Positions 35,001 to 49,200 of a stretch of 64,000 nt of DNA are shown here, piece after piece. The translations under genes were made by a program, and so were the position numbers. The notes below the pieces were generated by a model. The model did no database searches, was not told where the DNA came from, and saw nothing but the letters and a program-made list of their open reading frames with translations. This DNA comes from Euptelea pleiosperma (taxonomy: Eukaryota > Streptophyta > Magnoliopsida > Ranunculales > Eupteleaceae). Location of the stretch: assembly GCA_035048495.1 (NCBI GenBank), contig CM068545.1, forward strand, positions 44,138,450-44,202,449, written 5' to 3'. Position 1 is the stretch's first letter. Every line of letters begins with the position of its first letter.

Positions 35001-35803
35001 CGTCAATGTCTCTAATTGGACTCAGTTTGGGTGTTACATTCCTAAGCCTATAATTACTGACTTTTTCGTATCCGGACTTCGTATTTTGGCTCAATATCTT
35101 CTATTAGAATTGTTTTAACACATTTGAAGTATGGAACAAGATTCGGGACTGTCGGAACAAGTTTGCCCCATTCGTGCGTCAATGACTCTAATTGGACTCA
35201 GTTTGTGCGTTACATTCCTTAGCTTATAACTAGTGACTTTTTCACAACCGGACCTCGTAATTTGACTCAACATCTTCTATTACAATTGTTTTAACACATT
35301 TGAAGACTTGGAACAAGATTCGGGACAGTCGGAACAAGTTTGCTCCGTTCGTGCGTCAATGGCTATAATTGGACTCAGTTTGTGCGTTACAGTCCTAAAC
35401 TTATAACAAGTGACTTTTTCGCAACCGGATCTCGTAATTTGACTCAATCTGTTCCATTGCAATTGTTTCAACATATTTAAAGTCTTGGAACAAGATTCGG
35501 GACAATCGAAACAAGTTTGCTCCATCCGTGCGTCAATGTCTCTAATTGGACTCAGTTTGTTTGTTACATTCCGAAGCCCATAACTAGTGACTTTTGTGCA
35601 ACCAGACATCGTAATTTGACTCAAACTCTTCCATTAGTATTGTTTCAACACATTTGAAGTGTTTGAGAAAGATTCGGGACAGTCGCAACAATTTTGCTCC
35701 ATCCGTGCGTCAATGTCTCTATTTGGACTCAGTTTGTGTGTTACATTCTGAAGCCTATAACTAGTGACTTTTTCGCAACCGGACCCTGTAATTTGACTCA
35801 AAA
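29041..35803 (+). repeat. 6,763-bp segmental duplication, copy 1
   Basis: This segment is repeated directly downstream at a constant offset of 6,763 bp. Private variants found in both copies include GATTAGGGGCTG (29262 and 36025), TCTATCCCTTCGCC (30881 and 37643), the AAGCTGGAC deletion (32463 and 39226), GACAATCAAAACAAG (33087 and 39850) and GATTCGGTACAG (33790 and 40553). The left limit is where upstream sequence (CCCTATAATTTG) no longer matches. It contains a 5-monomer (885-bp) step at 29755-30640. Confidence 0.88.
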
Positions 35804-38800
35804 TCTTCCATTACTATTGTTTCAACACATTTGAAGTGTATGAACAAGATTTGGGACAGTCGAAAGAAGTTTGCTCCATCCGTTCGTCAATGTCTCTAAT
35901 TGGACTCAATTTGTGTGTTACATTCCTAAGCCTATAATTACTTACTTTTTCGCAATCGGAATCTGTAATTTGACTCAATATCTTCTATTACAATTGTTTT
36001 AACGCATTTGATGTGTTGGAACAAGATTAGGGGCTGTCGGAACAAGTTTACCCCATTCGTGCGTAAATGACTCCAATTGCACTCAGTTTGTGCGTTACAT
36101 TCCCAAGCTTATAACTAGTGACTTTTGCACAACCGGACCTCGTAATTTGACTCAATATCTTCCATTACAATTGTTTTAACACATTTGAACTGTTGAAAAA
36201 AGATTCGGGACAGTCGGAACAAGTTTGCTCCATTCGTTCGTCAATGTCTCTAATTGGACTCAGTTTGGGTGTTACATTCCTAAGCCTATAATTACTGACT
36301 TTTTCGTATCCGGACTTCGTATTTTGGCTCAATATCTTCTATTAGAATTGTTTTAACACATTTGAAGTATTGAACAAGATTCGGGACTGTCGGAACAAGT
36401 TTGCCCCATTCGTGCGTCAATGACTCTAATTGGACTCAGTTTGTGCGTTACATTCCTTAGCTTATAACTAGTGACTTTTCACAACCGGACCTCGTAATTT
36501 GACTCAATATCTTCTATTACAATTGTTTTAATACATTTGAAGACTTGGAACAAGATTCGGGACAGTCGGAACAAGTTTGCTCCGTTCGTGCGTCAATGGC
36601 TATAATTGGACTCAGTTTGTGCGTTACAGTCCTAAACTTATAACAAGTGACTTTTTCGCAACCGGATCTTGTAATTTGACTCAATCTGTTCCATTGCAAT
36701 TGTTTCAACACATTTAAAGTCTTGGAACAAGATTCGGGACAATCGAAACAAGTTTGCTCCATCCGTGCGTCAATGTCTCTAATTGGACTCAGTTTGTTTG
36801 TTACATTCCGAAGCCTATAACTAGTGACTTTTGTGCAACCAGACATCGTAATTTGACTCAAACTCTTCCATTAGTATTGTTTCAACACATTTGAAGTGTT
36901 TGAGAAAGATTCGGGACAGTCGCAACAATTTTGCTCCATCCGTGCGTCAATGTCTCTATTTGGACTCAGTTTGTGTGTTACATTCCGAAGCCTATAACTA
37001 GTGACTTTTTCGCAACCGGACCCTGTAATTTGACTCAAAATCTTCCATTACTATTTTTTCAACACATTATAAGTGTATGAACAAGATTTGGGATAGTCGA
37101 AAGAAGTTTGCTCCATCCGTTCGTCAATGTCTCTAATTAGACTCTATTTGTGTGTTACATTCCTAAGCCTATAATTACTTACTTTTTCGCAATCGGAATC
37201 TGTAATTTGACTCAATATCTTCTATTACAATTGTTTTAACGCATTTGATGTGTTGGAAGAAGATTCGGGACTGTCGGAACAAGTTTACCCCATTCGTGCG
37301 TAAATGACTCCAATTGCACTCAGTTTGTGCGTTACATTCCCAAGCTTATAACTAGTGACTTTTGCACAACCGGACCTCATAATTTGACTCAATATGTTCC
37401 ATTACAATTGTTTTAAGACATTTGAACTGTTGAAAAAAGATTCGGGACAGTCGGAACAAGTTTGCTCCGTTCGTGCGTCAATGGCTATAATTGGACTCAG
37501 TTTGTGCGTTACAGTCCTAAGCTTATAACAGGTGACTTTTTCGCAACCGGATCTCGTAATTTGACTCAATCTGTTCCATTGCAATTGTTTCAACACATTT
37601 AAAGTCTTGGAACAAGATTCGGGACAATCGAAACAAGTTTGCTCTATCCCTTCGCCAATGTCTCTAATTGGACTCAGTTTGTTTGTTACATTCCGAAGCC
37701 TATAACTAGTGACTTTTGTGCAACCGGACATCGTAATTTGACTCAAACTCTTCCATTGCTATTGTTTCAACACATTTGAAGTGTTTGAGAAAGATTCGGG
37801 ACAGTCGCAACAGTTTTGCTCCATCCGTGCGTCAATGTCTCTATTTGGACACAGTTTGTGTGTTACATTCCTAAGCCTATAACTAGTGACTTTTTCGCAA
37901 CCGGACCCTGTAATTTGACTCAAACTCTTCCATTACTATTGTTTCAACACATTTGAAGTGTATGAACAAGATTTGGGACAGTCGAAAGAAGTTTGCTCCA
38001 TCCGTTCGTCAATGTCTCTAATTGGACTCAATTTGTGTGTTACATTCCTAAGCCTATAATTACTTACTTTTTCGCAATCGGAATCCGTAATTTGACTCAA
38101 TATCTTCTATTACAATTGTTTTAACGCATTTGATGTGTTGGAACAACATTCAGGACTGTCGGAACAAGTTTGCTCCATTCGTTCGTCAATGTCTCTAATT
38201 GGACTCAGATTGGGTGTTACATTCCTAAGCCTATAATTACTGACTTTTTCGCAACCAGACTTCGTAATTTCACTCAATATCTTCTATTAGAATTGTTTTA
38301 AACACATTTGAAGTGTTAGAACAAGATTCGGGACTAGAGGAACAAGTTTGTCCCATTCGTGCATCAATGACTCTAATTGGACTCAGTTTGTGCGTCACAT
38401 TCCAAAGCTTATAACTAGTGAGTTTTGCACAACCGGACCTCGTAATTTGACTCAATCTCTTCCATTGCAATTGTTTCAACACATTTGAAGTGTTGGAACA
38501 AGATTCGGGACAATCGGAACAAGTTTGTTATAGACTTTTTCGCAACCGGACTTCGTAATTTGACTCGATATATTTTATTATAATTGTTTTAACGCATTTG
38601 AAGTGTTCAAACAAGAATCGGGATAGTTGAAACAAGTTTGTTCCATCCGTGCGTCAATGACTCTAATTGGACTCAGTTTGGTTGTTACATTCCGAAGCCT
38701 ATAACTAGTGACTTTTGTGCAACCGGACATCGTAATTTGACTCAAACTCTTCCATTACTATTGTTTCAACACATTTGAAGTGTTTGAGAAAGATTCGGGA

Positions 38801-41800
38801 CAGTCGCAACAATTTTGCTCCATCCGTGCGTCAATGTCTCTATTTGGACTCAGTTTGTGTGTTACATTCCGAAGCCTATAACTAGTGACTTTTTCGCAAC
38901 CGGACCCTATAATTTGACTCAAACTCTTCCATTACTATTGTTTCAACACATTTGAAGTGTATGAACAAGATTTGGGACAGTCGAAAGAAGTTTGCTCCAT
39001 CCGTTCGTCAATGTCTCTAATTGGACTCAATTTGTGTGTTACATTCCTAAGCCTATAATTACTTACTTTTTCGCAATCGGAATCTGCAATTTGACTCAAT
39101 ATCTTCTATTACAATTGTTTTAACCCATTTGATGTGTTGGAACAAGATTAGGGACTGTCGGAACAAGTTTACCCCATTCGTGCGTAAATGACTCCAATTG
39201 CACTCAGTTTGTGCGTTACATTCCCAAGCTGGACTTTTGCACAACCGGACCTCGTAATTTGACTCAATATCTTCCATTACAATTGTTTTAACACATTTGA
39301 ACTGTTGAAAAAAGATTCGGGACAGTCGGAACAAGTTTGCTCCATTCGTTCGTCAATGTCTCTAATTGGACTCAGTTAGGGTGTTACATTTCTAAGCCTA
39401 TAATTACTGACTTTTTCGTAACCGGACTTCGTATTTTGGCTCAATATCTTGTATTAGAATTGTTTTAACACATTTGAAGTATTGAACAAGATTCGGGACT
39501 GTCGGAACAAGTTTGTCCCATTCGTGCGTCAATGACTCTAATTGGACTCAGTTTGTGCGTTACATTCCTTAGCTTATAACTAGTGACTTTTTCACAACCG
39601 GACCTCGTAATTTGACTCAACATCTTCTATTACAATTGTTTTAACACATTTGAAGACTTGGAACAAGATTCGGGACAGTCGGAACAAGTTTGCTCCGTTC
39701 GTGCGTCAATGACTATAATTGGACTCAGTTTGTGCGTTACACTCCTAAGCTTATAACAAGTGACTTTTTCGCAACCGGATCTCGTAATTTGACTCAATCT
39801 GTTCCATTGCAATTGTTTCAACACATTTAAAGTCTTGGAACAAGATTCGGGACAATCAAAACAAGTTTGCTCCATCCGTGCGTCAATGTCTCTAATTGGA
39901 CTCAGTTTGTTTGTTACATTCCGAAGCCTATAACTAGTGACTTTTGTGCAACCGGACCTCGTAATTTGACTCGAACTCTTCTATTACTAATGTTTCAACA
40001 CATTTGCAGTGTTTGAAAAAGATTCGGGACAGTCGAAACAATTTTGCTCCATCCGTGCGTCAATGTCGCTAATTGGACTCAGTTTGTGTGTTTCATTCCG
40101 AAGCCTATAACTAGTGACTTTTTCGCAACCGGACCCCGTAATTTGACTCAAACTCTTCCATTACTATTATTTCAACACATTTGAAGTGTTGGAACAAGAT
40201 TTAGGACAGTCGGAAGAAGTTTGCTCCATCCGTTTGTCAACGTCTTTAATTGGACTCAATTTGTTTGTTACATTCCTAAGCCTATAATTACTTACTTTTT
40301 CGCAATCGGACTTCGTAATTTGACTCAATATCTTCTATTACAATTGTTTCAACACATTTGAAGTGTTGGAACAAGATTCGGGACTGTCGGAACAGGTTTA
40401 CCGCATTCGTGCGTCAATGACCCTAATTGGACTCAGTTTGCGCGTTACATTCCCAAGCTTATAACTAGTTTCATTTGCACAACCGGATCTCGTAATTTGA
40501 CTTAGTATCTTCCATTACAATTGTTTCAACACATTTGAACTGTTGAAAAATGATTCGGTACAGTCGGAACAAGTTTGCTCCATTCGTTCGTCAATGTCTC
40601 TAATTGGACTCAGATTGGGTGTTACATTCCTAAGCCTATAATTATTGACTTTTTCGCAACCAGACTTCATAATTTCACTCAATATCTTCTATTAGAATTG
40701 TTTTAACACATTTGAAGTGTTAGAACAAGATTCGGGACTATATGAACAAGTTTGTCCCATTCGTGCATCAATGACTCTAATTGGACTCAGTTTGTGCGTC
40801 ACATTCTAAAGCTTATAACTAGTGAGTTTTGCACAACCGGACCTCGTAATTTGACTCAATCTCTTCCATTGTAATTGTTTCAACACATTTGAAGTGTTGG
40901 AACAAGATTCGGGACAATCGGAACAAGTTTGTTATTGACTTTTTCACAACCGGACTTCGTAATTTGACTAAATATCTTCTATTATAATTGTTTTAACACA
41001 TTTGAAGTGTTGGAACAAGAATCGGGATAGTTGAAACAAGTTTGTTCCATCCGTGCGTCAATGACTCTAATTGGACTCAGTTTGGTTGTTACATTCCGAA
41101 GCCTATAACTAGTGACTTTTGTGCAACCGGACATCGTAATTTGACTCAAACTCTTCCATTACTATTGTTTCAACACATTTGAAGTGTTTGAGAAAGATTC
41201 GGGACAGTCGCAACAATTTTGCTCCATCCGTGCGTCAATGTCTCTATTTGGACTCAGTTTGTGTGTTACATTCCGAAGCCTATAACTAGTGACTTTTTCG
41301 CAACCGGACCCTGTAATTTGACTCAAACTCTTCCATTACTATTGTTTCAACACATTTGAAGTGTATGAACAAGATTTGGGACAGTCGAAAGAAGTTTGCT
41401 CCATCCGTTCGTCAATGTCTCTAATTGGACTTAATTTGTGTGTTACATTCCTAAGCCTATAATTACTTACTTTTTCGCAATCGGAATCTGTAATTTGACT
41501 AAATATCTTCTATTACAATTGTTTTAACGCATTTGATGTGTTGGAACAAGTTTAGGGACTGCCGGAACAAGTTTACCCCATTCGTGCGTAAATGACTCCA
41601 ATTGCACTCAGTTTGTGCGTTACATTCCCAAGCTTATAACTAGTGACTTTTGCACAACCGGACCTCGTAATTTGACTCAATATCTTCTATTACAATTGTT
41701 TTAACACATTTGAACTGTTGAAAAGAGATTCGGGACAGTCGGAACAAGTTTGCTCCATTCGTTCGTCAATGTCTCTAATTGGACTCAGTTTGGGTGTTAC

Positions 41801-42566
41801 ATTCCTAAGCCTATAATTACTGACTTTTTCGTATCCGGACTTCGTATTTTGGCTCAATATCTTCTATTAGAATTGTTTTAACACATTTGAAGTATGGAAC
41901 AAGATTCGGGACTGTCGGAACAAGTTTGCCCCATTCGTGCGTCAATGACTCTAATTGGACTCAGTTTGTGCGTTACATTCCTTAGCTTATAACTAGTGAC
42001 TTTTTCACAACCGGACCTCGTAATTTGACTCAACATCTTCTATTACAATTGTTTTAACACATTTGAAGACTTGGAACAAGATTCGGGACAGTCGGAACAA
42101 GTTTGCTCCGTTCGTGCGTCAATGGCTATAATTGGACTCAGTTTGTGCGTTACAGTCCTAAACTTATAACAAGTGACTTTTTCGCAACCGGATCTCGTAA
42201 TTTGACTCAATCTGTTCCATTGCAATTGTTTCAACATATTTAAAGTCTTGGAACAAGATTCGGGACAATCGAAACAAGTTTGCTCCATCCGTGCGTCAAT
42301 GTCTCTAATTGGACTCAGTTTGTTTGTTACATTCCGAAGCCCATAACTAGTGACTTTTGTGCAACCAGACATCGTAATTTGACTCAAACTCTTCCATTAG
42401 TATTGTTTCAACACATTTGAAGTGTTTGAGAAAGATTCGGGACAGTCGCAACAATTTTGCTCCATCCGTGCGTCAATGTCTCTATTTGGACTCAGTTTGT
42501 GTGTTACATTCTGAAGCCTATAACTAGTGACTTTTTCGCAACCGGACCCTGTAATTTGACTCAAAA
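35804..42566 (+). repeat. 6,763-bp segmental duplication, copy 2
   Basis: Reading it against copy 1, I found only two differences: a missing T near 36476 (GACTTTTCAC) and an extra A near 38300 (TTTTAAACAC). The copies are therefore almost identical, far closer than neighbouring higher-order units usually are here, which implies a very recent tandem duplication or an assembly duplication. Confidence 0.88.
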
Positions 42567-43245
42567 TCTTCCATTACTATTTTTTCAATACATTTGAAGT
42601 GTATGAACAAGATTTGGGATAGTCGAAAGAAGTTTGCTCCATCCGTTCGTCAATGTCTCTAATTAGACTCTATTTGTGTGTTACATTCCTAAGCCTATAA
42701 TTACTTACTTTTTCGCAATCGGAATCTGTAATTTGACTCAATATCTTCTATTACAATTGTTTTAACGCATTTGATGTGTTGGAAGAAGATTCGGGACTGT
42801 CGGAACAAGTTTACCCCATTCGTGCGTAAATGACTCCAATTGCACTCAGTTTGTGCGTTACATTCCCAAGCTTATAACTAGTGACTTTTGCACAACCGGA
42901 CCTCATAATTTGACTCAATATGTTCCATTACAATTGTTTTAAGACATTTGAACTGTTGAAAAAAGATTCGGGACAGTCGGAACAAGTTTGCTCCGTTCGT
43001 GCGTCAATGGCTATAATTGGACTCCGTTTGTGCGTTACAGTCCTAAGCTTATAACAGGTGACTTTTTCGCAACCGGATCTCGTAATTTGACTCAATCTGT
43101 TCCATTGCAATTGTTTCAACACATTTAAAGTCTTGGAACAAGATTCGGGACAATCGAAACAAGTTTGCTCTATCCCTTCGTCAATGTCTCTAATTGGACT
43201 CAGTTTGTTTGTTACATTCCGAAGCCTATAACTAGTGACTTTTGT
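42567..43245 (+). repeat. Partial third copy of the duplicated segment
   Basis: After 42566 the array resumes as in 30279 onward (CTATTTTTTCAA, GGGATAGTCG, TTAGACTCTATTTG), so the first seven monomers of the duplicated segment are skipped. At about 43245 it switches again into the monomer 13 type (ACCTCGTAATTTGACTCGAAC). Confidence 0.78.
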
Positions 43246-46200
43246 GCAACCGAACCTCGTAATTTGACTCGAACTCTTCTATTACTAATGTTTCAACACA
43301 TTTGCAGTGTTTGAAAAAGATTCGGGACAGTCGAAACAATTTTGCTCCATCCGTGCGTCAATGTCGCTAATTGGACTCAGTTTGTGTGTTTCATTCCGAA
43401 GCCTATAACTAGTGACTTTTTCGCAACCGGACCTCGTAATTTGACTCAAACTCTTCCATTACTATTATTTCAACACATTTGAAGTGTTGGAACAAGATTT
43501 AGGACAGTCGGAAGAAGTTTGCTCCATCCGTTCGTCAACGTCTTTAATTGGACTCAATTTGTTTGTTACATTCCTAAGCCTATAATTACTTACTTTTTCG
43601 CAATCGGACTTCGTAATTTGACTCAATATCTTCTATTACAATTGTTTCAACAGATTTGAAGTGTTGGAGCAAGATTCGGGACTGTCGGAACAGGTTTACC
43701 GCATTCGTGCGTCAATGACCCTAATTGGACTCAGTTTGTGCGTTACATTCCCACGCTTATAACTAGTTTCATTTGCACAACCGGATCTCGTAATTTGACT
43801 TAGTATCTTCCATTACAATTGTTTCAACACATTTGAACTGTTGAAAAAAGATTCGGGACAGTCGGAACAAGTTTGCTCCATTCGTTCGTCAATGTCTCTA
43901 ATTGGACTCAGATTGGGTGTTACATTCCTAAGCCTATAATTACTGACTTTTTCGTATCCGGACTTCGTATTTTGGCTCAATATCTTCTATTAGAATTGTT
44001 TTAACACATTTGAAGTATTGAACAAGATTCGGGACTGTCGGAACAAGTTTGCCCCATTCGTGCGTCAATGACTCTAATTGGACTCAGTTTGTGCGTTACA
44101 TTCCTTAGCTTATAACTAGTGACTTTTTCACAACCGGACCTCGTAATTTGACTCAATATCTTCTATTACAATTGTTTTAATACATTTGAAGACTTGGAAC
44201 AAGATTCGGGACAGTCGGAACAAGTTTGTTATAGACTTTTTCGCAACCGGACTTCGTAATTTGACTCGATATATTTTATTATAATTGTTTTAAAGCATTT
44301 GAAGTGTTCAAACAAGAATCGGGATAGTTGAAACAAGTTTGTTCCATCCGTGCGTCAATGACTCTAAGTGGACTCAGTTTGGTTGTTACATTCCGAAGCC
44401 TATAACTAGTGACTTTTGTGCAACCGGACATCGTAATTTGACTCAAACTCTTCCATTACTATTGTTTCAACACATTTGAAGTGTTTGAGAAAGATTCGGG
44501 ACAGTCGCAACAATTTTGCTCCATCCGTGCGTCAATGTCTCTATTTGGACTCAGTTTGTGTGTTACATTCCGAAGCCTATAACTAGTGACTTTTTCGCAA
44601 TCGGACCCTGTAATTTGACTCAAACTCTTCCATTACTATTGTTTCAACACATTTGAAGTGTATGAACAAGATTTGGGACAGTCGAAAGAAGTTTGCTCCA
44701 TCCGTTCGTCAATGTCTCTAATTGGACTTAATTTGTGTGTTACATTCCTAAGCCTATAATTACTTACTTTTTCGCAATCGGAATCTGTAATTTGACTCAA
44801 TATCTTCTATTACAATTGTTTTAACACATTTGATGTGTCGGAACAAGTTTAGGGACTGTCGGAACAAGTTTACCCCATTCGTGCGTAAATGACTCCAATT
44901 GCACTCAGTTTGTGCGTTTCATTCCCAAGCTTATAACTAGTGACTTTTGCACAACCGGACCTCGTAATTTGACTCAATATCTTCTATTACAATTGTTTTA
45001 ACACATTTGAACTGTTGAAAAAAGATTCGGGACAGTCGGAACAAGTTTGCTCCATTCGTTCGTCAATGTCTCTAATTGGACTCAGTTTGGGTGTTACATT
45101 CCTAAGCCTATAATTACTGACTTTTTCGTATCCGGACTTCGTATTTTGGCTCAATATCTTCTATTAGAATTGTTTTAACACATTTGAAGTATTGAACAAG
45201 ATTCGGGACTGTCGGAACAAGTTTGCCCCATTCGTGCGTCAATGACTCTAATTGGACTCAGTTTGTGCGTTACATTCCTTAGCTTATAACTAGTGACTTT
45301 TTCACAACCGGACCTCGTAATTTGACTCAACATCTTCTATTACAATTGTTTTAACACATTTGAAGACTTGGAACAAGATTCGGGACAGTCGGAACAAGTT
45401 TGCTCCGTTCGTGCGTCAATGACTATAATTGGACTCAGTTTGTGCGTTACACTCCTAAGCTTATAACAAGTGACTTTTTCGCAACCGGATCTCGTAATTT
45501 GACTCAATCTGTTCCATTGCAATTGTTTCAACACATTTAAAGTCTTGGAACAAGATTCGGGACAATCGAAACAAGTTTGCTCTATCCCTTCGTCAATGTC
45601 TCTAATTGGACTCAGTTTGTTTGTTACATTCCGAAGCCTATAACTAGTGACTTTTGTGCAACCGGACATCGTAATTTGCCTCAAACTCTTCCATTACTAT
45701 TGTTTCAACACATTTGAAGTGTTTGAGAAAGATTCGGGACAGTCGCAACAGTTTTGCTCCATCCGTGCGTCAATGTCTCTATTTGGACACAGTTTGTGTG
45801 TTACATTCCGAAGCCTATAACTAGTGACTTTTTCGCAACCGGACCCTGTAATTTGACTCAAACTCTTCCATTACTATTGTTTCAACACATTTGAAGTGTA
45901 TGAACAAGATTTCGGACAGTCGAAAGAAGTTTGCTCCATCCGTTCGTCAATGTCTCTAATTGGACTCAATTTGTGTGTTACATTCCTAAGCCTATAATTA
46001 CTTACTTTTTCGCAATCGGAATCCGTAATTTGACTCAATATCTTCTATTACAATTGTTTTAACGCATTTGATGTGTTGGAACAAGATTCAGGACTGTCGG
46101 AAAAAGTTTGCTCCATTCGTTCGTCAATGTCTCTAATTGGACTCAGATTGGGTGTTACATTCCTAAGCCTATAATTACTGACTTTTTCGCAACCAGACTT

Positions 46201-49200
46201 CGTAATTTCACTCAATATCTTCTATTAGAATTGTTTTAACACATTTGAAGTGTTAGAACAAGATTCGGGACTAGAGGAACAAGTTTGTCCCATTCGTGCA
46301 TCAATGACTCTAATTGGACTCAGTTTGTGCGTCACATTCCAAAGCTTATAACTAGTGAGTTTTGCACAACCGGACCTCGTAATTTGACTCAATCTCTTCC
46401 ATTGCAATTGTTTCAACACATTTGAAGTGTTGGAACAAGATTCGGGACAATCGGAACAAGTTTGTTATAGACTTTTTCGCAACCGGACTTCGTAATTTGA
46501 CTCGATATATTTTATTATAATTGTTTTAACGCATTTGAAGTGTTCAAACAAGAATCGGGATAGTTGAAACAAGTTTGTTCCATCCGTGTGTCAATGACTC
46601 TAATTGGACTCAGTTTGGTTGTTACATTCCGAAGCCTATAACTAGTGACTTTTGTGCAACCGGACATCGTAATTTGACTCAAACTCTTCCATTACTATTG
46701 TTTCAACACATTTGAAGTGTTTGAGAAAGATTCGGGACAGTCGCAACAATTTTGCTCCATCCGTGCGTCAATGTCTCTATTTGGACTCAGTTTGTGTGTT
46801 ACATTCCGAAGCCTATAACTAGTGACTTTTTCGCAACCGGACCCTATAATTTGGCTCAAACTCTTCCATTACTATTGTTTCAACACATTTGAAGTGTATG
46901 AACAAGATTTGGGACAGTCGAAAGAAGTTTGCTCCATCCGTTCGTCAATGTCTCTAATTGGACTCAATTTGTGTGTTACATTCCTAAGCCTATAATTACT
47001 TACTTTTTCGCAATCGGAATCTGTAATTTGACTCAATATCTTCTATTACAATTGTTTTAACGCATTTGATGTGTTGGAACAAGATTAGGGACTGTCGGAA
47101 CAAGTTTACCCCATTCGTGCGTAAATGACTCCAATAGCACTTAGTTTGTGCGTTACATTCCCAAGCTGGACTTTTGCACAACCGGACCTCGTAATTTGAC
47201 TCAATATCTTCCATTACAATTGTTTTAACACATTTGAACTGTTGAAAAAAGATTCGGGACAGTCGGAACAAGTTTGCTCCATTCGTTCGTCAATGTCTCT
47301 AATTGGACTCAGTTTGGGTGTTACATTTCTAAGCCTATAATTACTGACTTTTTCGTAACCGGACTTCGTATTTTGGCTCAATATCTTGTATTAGAATTGT
47401 TTTAATACATTTGAAGTATTGAACAAGATTCGGGACTGTCGGAACAAGTTTGTCCCATTCGTGCGTCAATGACTCTAATTGGACTCAGTTTGTGCGTTAC
47501 ATTCCTTAGCTTATAACTAGTGACTTTTTCACAACCGGACCTCGTAATTTGACTCAACATCTTCTATTACAATTGTTTTAACACATTTGAAGACTTGGAA
47601 CAAGATTCGGGACAGTCGGGACAGGTTTGCTCCGTTCGTGCGTCAATGACTATAATTGGCCTCAGTTTGTGCGTTACACTCCTAAGCTTATAACAAGTGA
47701 CTTTTTCGCAACCGGATCTCGTAATTTGACTCAATCTGTTCCATTGCAATTGTTTCAACACATTTAAAGTCTTGGAACAAGATTCGGGACAATCGAAACA
47801 AGTTTGCTCCATCCGTGCGTCAATGTCTCTAATTGGACTCAGTTTGTTTGTTACATTCCGAAGCCTATAACTAGTGACTTTTGTGCAACCGGACCTCGTA
47901 ATTTGACTCGAACTCTTCTATTACTAATGTTTCAACACATTTGCAGTGTTTGAAAAAGATTCGGGACAGTCGAAACAATTTTGCTCCATCCGTGCGTCAA
48001 TGTCGCTAATTGGACTCAGTTTGTGTGTTTCATTCCGAAGCCTATAACTAGTGACTTTTTCGCAACCGGACCCCGTAATTTGACTCAAACTCTTCCATTA
48101 CTATTATTTCAACACATTTGAAGTGTTGGAACAAGATTTAGGACAGTCCGAAGAAGTTTGCTCCATCCGTTCGTCAACGTCTTTAATTGGACTCAATTTG
48201 TTCGTTACATTCCCTAAGCCTATAATTACTTACTTTTTCGCAATCGGACTTCGTAATTTGACTCAATATCTTCTATTACAATTGTTTCAACACATTTGAA
48301 GTGTTGGAACAAGATTCGGGACTGTCGGAACAGGTTTACCGCATTCGTGCGTCAATGACCCTAATTGGACTCAGTTTGCGCGTTACATTCCCAAGCTTAT
48401 AACTAGTTTCATTTGCACAACCGGATCTCGTAATTTGACTTAGTATCTTCCATTACAATTGTTTCAACACATTTGAACTGTTGAAAAAAGATTCGGGACA
48501 GTCGGAACAAGTTTGCTCCATTCGTTCGTCAATGTCTCTAATTGGACTCAGATTGGGTGTTACATTCCTAAGCCTATAATTATTGACTTTTTCGCAACCA
48601 GACTTCGTAATTTCACTCAATATCTTCTATTAGAATTGTTTTAACACATTTGAAGTGTTAGAACAAGATTCGGGACTATATGAACAAGTTTGTCCCATTC
48701 GTGCATCAATGACTCTAATTGGACTCAGTTTGTGCGTCACATTCCAAAGCTTATAACTAGTGAGTTTTGCACAACCGGACCTCGTAATTTGACTCAATCT
48801 CTTCCATTGTAATTGTTTCAACACATTTGAAGTGTTGGAACAAGATTCGGGACAATCGGAACAAGTTTGTTATTGACTTTTTCACAACCGGACTTCGTAA
48901 TTTGACTAAATATCTTCTATTATAATTGTTTTAACACATTTGAAGTGTTGGAACAAGAATCGGGATAGTTGAAACAAGTTTGTTCCATCCGTGCGTCAAT
49001 GACTCTAATTGGACTCAGTTTGGTTGTTACATTCCGAAGCCTATAACTAGTGACTTTTGTGCAACCGGACATCGTAATTTGACTCAAACTCTTCCATTAC
49101 TATTGTTTCAACACATTTGAAGTGTTTGAGAAAGATTCGGGACAGTCGCAACAATTTTGCTCCATCCGTGCGTCAATGTCTCTATTTGGACTCAGTTTGT

